Part shown: positions 17,986 through 25,556 of the stretch, piece by piece
Position numbering within the stretch: position 1 is the first letter of the stretch
How the letters are laid out: each line of letters opens with the position of its first letter
NCBI GenBank assembly: GCA_004335835.1
Contig: RWJK01001147.1
Location: forward strand, 9,116-34,671
Direction: 5' to 3'
Origin: Scenedesmus sp. ARA3
Taxonomy: Eukaryota > Chlorophyta > Chlorophyceae > Sphaeropleales > Scenedesmaceae
DNA: 25,556 bases
Made by a program: the position numbers and the translations under genes
The notes under the pieces: model-generated
Told to the model about the DNA's origin: nothing
The model's database searches: none
The model's input: only the letters and a program-made list of their open reading frames with translations

Positions 17986-19069
17986 TATATATTGACTGTT
18001 GACATTGACATACATCTGCCACTGGCCACTGGCCAGAAGGGGACCCACAACAAAAAAACTCTGTAAACTCCATGTCAACAGCCCGCTGCCCGCTAAACAA
18101 TTTGGGGTGTGCTGTGTGCAGGGCACACGGATTTTCAAACGCAGGGTTAAGCAAACTGTAAGTAGTGCAAAAGACAAGCTACGGTACGAGCTCAACCATT
18201 GAGGATGGAACCCTCTAAAAGACGTACTAGTCAACAGCACATCAGCTGCAGTGCTGCAACAGTGCAGTGGCATTTAATGCCATTGCGCGTCATTAGCGAC
18301 GTCAAATTACATAGTGTGTCATTTGACGCCACTGTGACAGCATCTACACGCCCGTGTAGATGCTCAGCATCTACACCAGTGGCAAAGTTTGAAACTGTAC
18401 CAGCAGGCTGCCGGCGGCAGTGCCGCAATGTGTGTTATCTGCAGCTGCTTATAAAGGTAACCTTTACAGACAACTGCCTGTGCTTAGCCCGTCACCACTC
18501 GTCCAGAGGCCGCACTCTGCCGCGCACAGCGCAATTGAATTGTGCTTTGCGTTCTGCGGTATGCACCTGTCCACTCTCTGATCTCAAAGTGCATGCCATC
18601 CAAGATGGTGCCAGGACCCACATGTAACTATGCTCTCTCAAAAAGTCTTATGTGCCACAGTTGCGGCAACCGATGCGGCTGGTATGGTCTTGTCATGGTG
18701 CAGGACCCACGTCATGCAGGTAGGATGTGCAGGCTGCACATCCCACCTTTTCAAAGAGCAAATCGCACTGCGACCAGACCCAAGCTGCGCTCCGAGCGGC
18801 TCGGCGGCCACCAAAAGCAGCCGTGGCTCCTGCGACTTTTGAGCTGATGCTACCTTGGGCCACACTGCCTGGTGCAGCTGTTGCGAAACCTGGCAAGATC
18901 TGTGTACCAGCAAAGCATCACAGGACTTACAGCATCAGTCTCTTCAATGCGGCAAGGGAAGGTAGTCTAGCCAGTGACTGTTACACGCATGGCCATGGGC
19001 GGCCACAGCTATTCAAGGGCCTACGATCGCCAGGTAGAGATGACAACTTACAGCACCTCTGATAACACA

Positions 19070-19136
19070 GCTAGCAAGCAATGCCTGAAGGTGCGCAGCT
19101 TTGCATTTTTCAAGTTGCACTGTCCATCTTTACAGA
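19070..19136. repeat. Dispersed repeat, copy in the 3' flank
   Basis: About 60 bases (AAGCAATGCCTGAAGGTGCG, then TTTGCATTTTTCA, TGTCCATCTTTAC) match 21853-21914, which lies in an intron of the minus-strand gene. The element has no recognisable ends. It includes TTACA, which on the minus strand is a TGTAA polyadenylation signal. Confidence 0.75.
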
Positions 19137-19168
19137 AGGGACCAACAGCACTACCATCCAGACTATAG

Positions 19169-20070
19169 CTAATCGCCATCGGCATCATCCAGCAGCATCA
19201 GCACACGCGCATTGTTGCACTCTGCCATTGCTGGATCGGAAACTGGATTTAATTAGCTTTAAGGAGCTAATGCTAGCTCAGCAGCTGCCCATGCCACAAG
19301 CGACACCCTTGAGGATGCGCCTAGTCGTCATCGTCATCATCCAGCAGCACCAGCGCACCCCTGCCATGTTGTCTGCCCGCTTTCGCACCCACTGCTGCCA
19401 CTGCTGCTGCCGCATTTTCATCCAATGCATCCTCCAATTCATCTGCTAAGGCCATTGCATCATATTCGTCATTTTCATCCTCCACTAGCTGCACCACTGC
19501 TGCCGCCGCTGCTACTATTGTTGGCTTAGCCCCAACTGGTTCTGGCTAGTCGTCATTGTCGTCATCCAGCAGCATCAGGGCCGCCCTGCCATGCTGCCTG
19601 CCCGCTTTGGCACTTGCTGCCGCTGCTGCTGCTGCTGCCGCATTCTCATCCAATGCATCCTCCAGCTCATCCGCTAATCTCATAGCGTCATCAATATCAT
19701 CTTTGTCATCATCGCCATCTTCTACTAGCTGCACCATGCGCGGCTTCGCTGCTGCTGCTGCTGCTGCTGCCGCCGCTGCTACTAATGTCAGCTTAGCCCC
19801 ATCTGGTTCTGGCTAGTCGTCATCATCGTCATCCAGCAGCATCAGTGCACCCCTGCCTGGCTGCCTGCCCGCTTTTGCACTTGGTGCCACCGCTGCTGCC
19901 GCTGCATTCTCATCCAATGCATTCTCCAGCTCATCTGCTAAGCCCATGCCCCCATCATAATAATCATCGTCGTTATCACCATCATCCACCAGCTGCACCA
20001 TGCGCGGCTTCGCTGCTGCTGCTGCTGCCGCCGCTGCTACTATTGCCAGTTTAGCCCCATCTGGTTCTGG
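19169..20070 (-). repeat. Tandem copies of the terminal exon after the stop codon
   Basis: On the minus strand, after the stop TAG of the gene (20073-20071), the last exon is repeated as units ending in TAG at 19813, 19546, 19321 and 19169. The steps are 258, 267, 225 and 152 bases. The first three are multiples of three and stay open and in frame with the stop before them. Each begins PEPDGAKL or a close variant, then poly-Ala, KPRMVQLVED, acidic residues, LADELEDALDENAAAA, AKAGRQHGRGALMLLDDDDD and TAG. The fourth unit has lost the frame and is shorter. Confidence 0.9.
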
Positions 20071-21259
20071 CTAGTCGTCATCGTCATCATCCAGCAGCAT
20101 CAGCGCACCCCTGCCGTGCTGCCTGCCCGCTTTTGCACCAGCTACTGCTGCTGCTGCCGCCGCCGCATTCTCATCCAATGCATCCTCCAGCTCATCTGCT
20201 AAGCCCATAGCATCATCATCGTCATTGTCATCATCATCTTCTACTAGCTGCACCATGCGCGGCTTCGCTGCTGCTGCTGCTGCTGGCTGCTGCTGCTGCT
20301 GCTGGCGCCTCCGGGTGATCTCCTGCAGGGCGGCACGGCGGGCACCTGCAAAGCCACACATGCAATGCAGTCAGAGTCAATGTACGTGCAAGGCCACACA
20401 AGCAATGCAGCCACAGTCAATCAGCAATCTCAATACAGTCAATGTATACGACGCCTGTCCTGTGCAATCATCATGCATGCAAGCTGCCTGCTGGAATGCC
20501 TGAATCACCATCAGCTAGCACATGTATTCAGAACATTGCAAGCAAGTGGGTACTAGTACAGTACTTGTGAAGTCTGCAGTAATTGCAGCGGCAGGGCTGG
20601 GGGCGCTTGCCGAGAAAGCCACCTGCATGCAATCCATAAACGCACCTCATCCACTCACCTGAGGCATCGCCAGGGCTGCTGCCATCGCCTGCTGCTGCTA
20701 CTGCTGAGCCACGCTGCTTCTTCTGCAGCCTGCCCCTGCCAGCAGCAGCAGCAGCAGCAGCAGCAGCTCCACTGTTCTCATGCGCACCAAACTCTTCATC
20801 ACTTTCCTCTTCACTCTGCTGCTGCTGCTGATCAGAGCTGCGGCGCTTGTTCCTGCCTGCAGCTGCTGCTGACTGCTGCTGCTGCTTGCGCTGCCGCTTC
20901 TTGCCGCTGCTGCCTGCAGCAGCTGTCACAGGCGGGCTTCCTGCTGCTGCTGCTGCTACTGCTGCTGCTGCATCCGGCTCGCCGCCTGCTTCTGCATCGC
21001 TGTCTTCATATGCATCAGACTGCGGCATCCCACTGTCTCTGTCACTCTCTGCACCACCATCGCTGCTGCTGCTGATGCCGCTGTCTGCAGCATCCTCATC
21101 TGCTGCTGCTGCAGCTTGCCGTTTCCTTTGCTGCTTGGGTGCGTCATCGCTGTCCCATCCATCATCGCTGCTGCCAGCTGCTGCTGCTGCTGCTCCACTC
21201 TTGCGCTTGCCCTTGCTCCCTCCTGCTGCTGCAGCACCCCTGCCCTTCCCTTTGGCCTT

Positions 21260-21295
<36 letters not shown>

Positions 21296-23697
21296 TTTCT
21301 GACTGCCAAAGCCTGCTCCTTGGCTCAATGCAGCCACTTTAGCTGCCGCTGCTGCAGCTGCTGCCTCCTCCGCGGCTCGCTCTGCTGCTGCTGCCTCTGC
21401 TGCCTCTTGCATCACCACCTCGCATGCTGCTGCTGCTTCCTCGCTGCCGAGCTTTTCAAGGGCCTGCTGCAGCGCGGACCGTACTCGGGACCGCCAGGCT
21501 GGGGTGCTGTTGCCAGGGATCTGCAGCAGCAGCAGCAGCGGCGGCAGCAGCAGCAGCAGTGTTGTTCTGTTGTTGTTCCCAGTCTGTTGTGCATGCCTAG
21601 CTGCTGCAAGAGCTGGTTACCCCCATACACGAATTCAGTCAGAGCCAGCAGAACCTTGCCAAATACATGCCGCAAGTGCCTTCCCGCCCGGGTCGTGCCA
21701 CTTGTTGACATTGCTGCTGCCCTGTAAACCTTCTTTGCGCCTACAGGTGAGAACTTCACATGATGCTATGATGCCATGATGCTGGACAGCAGTGCTTGCG
21801 TGGACAGCCCACTTGGAGCGCAGGGGGACCTTGGGCGGGAGGTCTCCTGGACAAGCAATGCTTGAAGGTGCGCAGCGTTGCATTTTTCATGCTAGACTGT
21901 CCATCTTTACGTTTCCATCCTTGAATCTTAGATATAGACAAAGAATACCTTATGTAGTCGCCGCTGTCGTTGCGCACGCCAGCCGCCACCAGCAGCTCGT
22001 TGCTCCAGTCAAGCTGAACCAATGTTACTCAGTGAAATGATGATGAACACATAGTATGTTGATTTCAGGGAAACAATGAATGTGATCGTGAGTTAGTCAC
22101 CTTGAAGTAGTCGCCGGCGTCGTTCTGAACGCCAGCCGCCACCAGCAGCTCGTTGCTCCAGTCAAAACAAACCAAACTCACTCTTGAAGGTTAAATAAAA
22201 GCATAATTTTGTGTCTTAAACAAGGCAATGGAATTTGCACGTGAAGTGCATTCACCTTGAATAGTCTCCGCTGTCATTCCGCATGCCAGCCGCCACCAGC
22301 AGCTCGTTGCTCCAGTCAAGTCAAATCGGCACTGACCAACGACGACTATCAGCATAATCTGGTGTCTAGTTCAAATGAATAAGGTTTGAATTGGATGATT
22401 TGTCACCTTGAAGTAGTCGCCGCTGTCATTCCTGACGCCAGCCGCCACCAGCAGCTCGTTGCTCCAGTCAGAGCAAGTCAATCCGACACCACTGACCAAC
22501 GGCGACTATCAGCATAATCTGGTGTCTAGTTCAAATGAATAAGGTTTGAATTGGATGATTTTTCACCTTGAAGTAGTCGCCGCTGTCATTCCTGACGCCA
22601 GCCGCCACCAGCAGCTCGTTGCATCAGTCAAGTTAGATCGACACCACTGACCATGGGTGAATAACAGAAAAAACTGGTGTTTAAAATCAAAGAATGAGGC
22701 GTGTATATCTACCTTGAAGTAGTCGCCGCTGTCGTTCCGGACGCCAGCCGCCACCAGCAGCTCGTTGCTCCAGTCACTGCAGAAAAAGTCCAGGTCATCA
22801 CCCGCGCCTGGTACTAGGCAGTAGTCTGCTGGGGCAGCGCCTGTGCAGGCACAACACAGCAAATAATAAGCAGGGCAGTGTGGAGTGTCAACGGCTGCAA
22901 TGTTACAGCAGAAGAAGTCCAGGTCATCACCCGCGCCTGGTACCAGGCAGTAGTCTGCTGGGGTAGCGCCTGCAGGAAAATGAGATGTGCGGGGTACAGG
23001 CAGAGTCAGGGGCTGTATCAAAAAGAGCACAGGATCCGACACAACCCACACAGGGCATCAGGCAAGGCAGTTGGCTGGCCCAGAAGCCAAGCCGCACACC
23101 ATATCTCATTTTCCCTGAACAGAGAATGATACATGATGCTGAGTCACAAAACAACAGCATCAAGTCACCTGTGAGGTCTGCTGCCGCCTCCCACACTGCC
23201 TCTGCCGCGTCCAGCTTGCCCAGCAGCCAGCCCACCGCACCCCTCAGAAATGACAGCACCAATATGACAATGTAACACAGTTTGAATTACCTGTGAGGTC
23301 TGCTGCCGCCTTCCACACAGCCTCTGCCGCGTCCAGCTTGCCCAGTGGCTAGCCCACCGCACCCGTCAGATATGACAGCATCAATATAAGATTGTAACAC
23401 AGTTTGAATCACCTGTGAGGTCTGCTGCCGCCTTCCACACCGCCTCTGCCGCCTCCAGCTTGCCCAGCAGCCAGCCTACCGCACCCCTCAGAAATGACAG
23501 CATCACTATGCAACCCTCAGAAATGACAGCATCAATATAACAATGTAACACATCAAATCACCTGTGAGGTCTGCTGCCGCCTTCCACACAGCCTCTGCCG
23601 CCTCCAGCTTGCCCAGCAGCCAACCGACAGCGCCCCGTGCATCCAGCCACCTGCAGCAGCAGCAGCGGCAGCAGCAGCAGCAGCGGCAGCAGCGACA

Positions 23698-23728
<31 letters not shown>

Positions 23729-24133
23729 GTAGTGGTCGAATGTTGCAGCACAGTTGCATGATCATCTAACAGCCAGCCCACTGCACCCCGCGCATCCAGC
23801 CACCTGACATAGCAGCAGCAGCAGCAGCAGCAGCAAAGGGCAGCAGCAGACAACAGTCAAAGTCTACTGTGCAGTTGCATGATTACCCAGCAGCCAACCG
23901 ACAGCGCCCCGCGCATCCAGCCACCTGCAACAGCAGCAGCAGCAGCAGCAGCACATAACATTCATAGGCTGCTGCACAGTTGCACGATTGCCCAGCAGCC
24001 AGCCCACTGCACCGCGTGCAACCAGCCACCTGCAGCAGCAGCAGGAACAGCAGCAGAAAGCAGTCAAAGGCTGCTGCACAGTTGCACGATTGCCCAGCAG
24101 CCAGCCCACAGCACCACGCGCATCCAGCCACCT

Positions 24134-24175
<42 letters not shown>

Positions 24176-25556
24176 AGCGGTCAAAGGCTGCTGCACAGTT
24201 GCATGATTATCTAACAGCCAGCCTACTGCACCCCGCGCATCCAGCCACCTGACATAGCAGCAGCAGCAGCGGCAGCATACACGAGTCAGAGGCAGTTGCA
24301 TCAGCAGCTGTCACACCGGGAAATTGGCGCCTCACAATAGCCTGTTACTGTCAACACAAATGCCACATGTGGCCGGCCTCATGTACCCAGAAACACAAGA
24401 GACATGCAACATTAGGACAATACAATACTGTCAACGCCAATCCTCCTCTGGCGGGCCTCATATGCTTGGTCCGGAAAAGAGGCATGAAACATCAGGAAGC
24501 ATCAAGCCATGCAGCAAAACAACCTCAAGAAACACAAGATGAGATACAAAAAACCCACCCAAACCACCCAAAATAAACCACCCCAAAACAACCCACCTCT
24601 GGCTTTCTTGGTGTGCTTGTTGCAGTGCCTGCAGGTACCCCAGCAGCTGCAGCGGCTGCGGCTCCGGCACAGACCCTACACGCCTTACACCTGCTGCTGC
24701 TGCTGCCGCCGCTGCTGCTGCTGCACTAACACCACCTGCTTTGTCCTCCATCACATCTGTCAGCGGGCGAGGAGCGCGGCGCTGCTTCTTGCTGCTGCTC
24801 TTCGTTTTTGCTTTGTCAGCACCAGCAGCATCAGCAGCAGCAGCAGCATCCTCATCCTCCCAGCCTGCCGCATCATCATCTGCTGCTGCTGCTGCTGCTG
24901 CTGCCCTGCTGCTGCCAGCCAGCCGGCCGCGCCTCTTGCCGCCCGCTGCTGCTGCTGCTGCTGCTGCTCCCTCGCCTTCTGAGTCAGCATCGTCGTCCTC
25001 GCTGCTGCTGCTGCTGCTGCGCTCTCCGCTGACGTTGTGCTTCACCAGCAGCTTCTGCACCTGCAGGCGCACACAAAAGACATAACATGTTAGTAACGGC
25101 AAGAAATAATACATTCAACACCATTTGTGCAGCCAGGTCAATGTCACTCACAGCTGCCCTACATCACTGTTGCGAAGCAGCCACTGAGCGTGCCCGTCTG
25201 TGTCCGAGGCACAGCTACATACAAGCGGGAAAGAAAGGGGCAGCCGAAACAGAGCAATGGTGGCTGTTCTCACAACACTGACGTTTAAATAAACCCTCAC
25301 CTCCAGCACAGTGAGCCCCAGAGCCGAGGCTGTCAGGTTGAGGCCGTCCGGCTCAACAGCCTTCCCGCCATCCCACATTTCTGGCGAGCCACAGCCACAA
25401 CCCCATATGTCCAACTCTCACCTCCAGCACAGTCACCCCCAGAGCCATGGCTGTCAGGTTGAGGCCGTCCGGTTCAGTGCCATGTCGCGCACACAGGCTC
25501 TGCAGCAGCGCCTTGCTCACACGCCTGGTAGCAGCAGCAGCGGCGGCAGCAGCAGC
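20071..25556 (-). CDS. Acidic Ala-rich nuclear-type protein, possible Timeless-family C-terminal part
   Basis: Six minus-strand exons: 25556-25422 (open at the edge), 25060-24597, 23650-23562, 22840-22713, 21520-20659 and 20345-20071. All phases fit and give about 650 residues to the TAG. In order: VSKALLQSLCARHGTEPDGL; VQKLLVKHNVSGER with a Ser/Asp/Glu-Ala region and basic clusters; LLGYLQALQQAHQESQRWLD; ARGAVGWLLGKLEAAEAVW; PADYCLVPGAGDDLDFFCSD; WSNELLVAAGVRNDSGDYFK; IPGNSTPAWRSRVRSALQQA; a long Ala/Gln/acidic region with Lys-Arg stretches like nuclear signals; then RRAALQEITRRR and a DDDDDD end. The order WLL helix, LVP, LL..G, F-K-IP and a basic-then-acidic tail recalls the C-terminal part of Timeless/Tof1/Swi1 replication-fork proteins. 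This is weak and from memory of the family; other acidic nuclear proteins are possible. The N-terminal half lies outside. Confidence 0.6.
21522..21555 (-). repeat. CTG tract forming the acceptor of the large exon
   Basis: CTG units run straight into the CTGCAG acceptor at 21522-21521, before the exon starting ATCCCTGGC at 21520. This is the same arrangement as at 913, 5979 and 23651. Confidence 0.7.
21853..21917. repeat. Dispersed repeat, intron copy
   Basis: Matches 19070-19136 (AAGCAATGCTTGAAGGTGCG, TTGCATTTTTCA, TGTCCATCTTTAC). It is placed in the intron before the large exon, with the left neighbour GGACAGCCCACTTGGAGCGC unmatched elsewhere. Its nature is unknown. Confidence 0.75.
21949..22630 (-). 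repeat. Five 3'-part copies of the exon ending GDYFK
   Basis: The last 60 or so bases of the exon 22840-22713 (DWSNELLVAAGVRNDSGDYF) are copied five times downstream. Exon ends are at 22567, 22407, 22256, 22101 and 21949, with steps of 146, 160, 151, 155 and 152 bases. All donors keep GT. Two copies (ends 22256 and 21949) have lost one base before the donor and so the frame. The pair ending 22407 and 22567 share almost identical introns and are the youngest. Confidence 0.95.
22912..22971 (-). repeat. 5'-part copy of the exon PADYCLVP...
   Basis: Upstream of the complete exon (start 22840) lies a copy of its first 60 bases (ATPADYCLVPGAGDDLDFFC) with acceptor CCTGCAG intact at about 22972. 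The copy breaks off before DWSNELL. Confidence 0.9.
23166..23500 (-). repeat. Three 3'-part copies of the exon ending AAADLTG
   Basis: The part RGAVGWLLGKLDAAEAVW to DLTG with its donor is copied at about 23168-23245, 23290-23368 and 23412-23490. The first two steps are 122 bases and the step to the complete exon is about 149. All three donors keep GT (GTGACT, GTAATT, GTGATT). The intron phrase AATGTAACACAGTTTGAAT is copied along. Confidence 0.95.
23651..23745 (-). repeat. Long CTG/CAG tract before the acceptor of the 89-base exon
   Basis: An interrupted (CTG)n tract of some 80 bases on the minus strand ends in GCAG at 23652-23651, the acceptor of the complete exon. It is the longest such tract before an exon in the window. 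Confidence 0.8.
23763..24265 (-). repeat. Five 5'-part copies of the exon starting WLDARGAV
   Basis: Copies of the first 45 or so bases (RWLDARGAVGWLLGN) start at 24248, 24131, 24029, 23924 and 23803, before the complete exon at 23650. The steps are 117, 102, 105, 121 and 153. Every copy has an intact AG after a CTG tract and is followed by ATCGTGCAACTGTGCAGCAG or a close form. An open frame of 145 codons runs through four copies (24301-23864), joined by Cys runs from TGC repeats. Confidence 0.95.
24346..24498. repeat. Two-unit 81-base tandem repeat in an intron
   Basis: TACTGTCAACACAAATGCC at 24346 and TACTGTCAACGCCAATCC at 24427 begin two diverged copies that include GGCCTCAT and an ACATTAGGA/ACATCAGGA end. 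It contains no exon part, so it shows that tandem copying also affects pure intron sequence. Confidence 0.7.
25301..25360 (-). repeat. 3'-part copy of the edge exon, donor intact
   Basis: Repeats EPDGLNLTASALGLTVLE against EPDGLNLTAMALGVTVLE of the exon ending at 25422, 121 bases downstream. The donor GAG|GTGAGG is intact. The intron before it does not match the real exon's first part. Confidence 0.9.

Larger units (their letters stand above)
17006..19168. other. Shared 3' flank of two convergent genes
   Basis: No protein family was recognised in these 2.2 kb. The first plus-strand TGTAA signals for eIF4A are at about 18064 and 18158, which would make a 3' untranslated region of 1.1 kb. The left part is rich in GCAGC repeats. 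The right part holds dispersed-repeat copies and TTACA (TGTAA on the minus strand) at 19130-19134, the first such signal after the minus-strand gene end. Confidence 0.5.

Noticed and set aside
19169..20070. Nuclear reassignment of TAG as a sense codon
   Set aside because: The other genes end at TAA, which does not test it, but no certain coding exon in the window contains TAG in frame; simple duplication of the terminal exon explains the array.
20847..21302. Plus-strand open frames opposite the large Ala-rich exon
   Set aside because: They are the reverse reading of CAG/CTG-rich coding DNA; the minus-strand frame has matching splice phases at both ends.

Overview
This is nuclear DNA from a eukaryote, most likely a chlorophyte green alga of the Scenedesmus/Tetradesmus/Monoraphidium kind. 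That call is an inference. It rests on short GC-rich exons with GT-AG introns, CAG/CTG repeats everywhere, Ala/Gln-rich proteins, TGTAA 3'-end signals, and plant/algal-type eIF4A, MPC1 and cyclophilin sequences.

Layout: (1) 830-3255, minus strand, a U2AF large-subunit-like splicing factor; four exons are seen and the 3' part runs off the left edge. (2) 3256-5866, no gene recognised. (3) 5867-7488, minus strand, a complete five-exon MPC1 (mitochondrial pyruvate carrier, 136 aa). (4) 7489-7859, a 371-base divergent promoter. (5) 7860-10680, plus strand, a complete six-exon cyclophilin B-like prolyl isomerase with a signal peptide (205 aa), followed by a second, diverged last exon at 10947-11134. 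(6) 11878-17005, plus strand, a complete eleven-exon eIF4A (413 aa). (7) 17006-20070, the 3' flank shared by two convergent genes. (8) 20071 to the right edge, minus strand, a six-exon part of a large acidic, Ala-rich protein, tentatively the C-terminal part of a Timeless/Tof1/Swi1-type protein. Exon phases were checked codon by codon and close in frame for all five genes.

The outstanding feature is structural. All five genes carry partial, diverged tandem copies of their own exons inside the neighbouring introns, more than 30 copies in all. Each copy spans one exon-intron boundary. Copies upstream of the complete exon carry its 5' part with the acceptor, and copies downstream carry its 3' part with the donor. 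Repeat steps are mostly 97-162 bases, and a step of exactly 127 bases recurs at three exons in two genes. Some copies have lost their splice site (GT or AG mutated) and others keep it, so several introns contain arrays of competing splice sites. At two 3' ends the copied terminal exons lie before the only nearby TGTAA signal and could make alternative C-termini. The genes are housekeeping and functionally unrelated apart from RNA processing and translation, so the link between them is this mode of intron growth and not a pathway.
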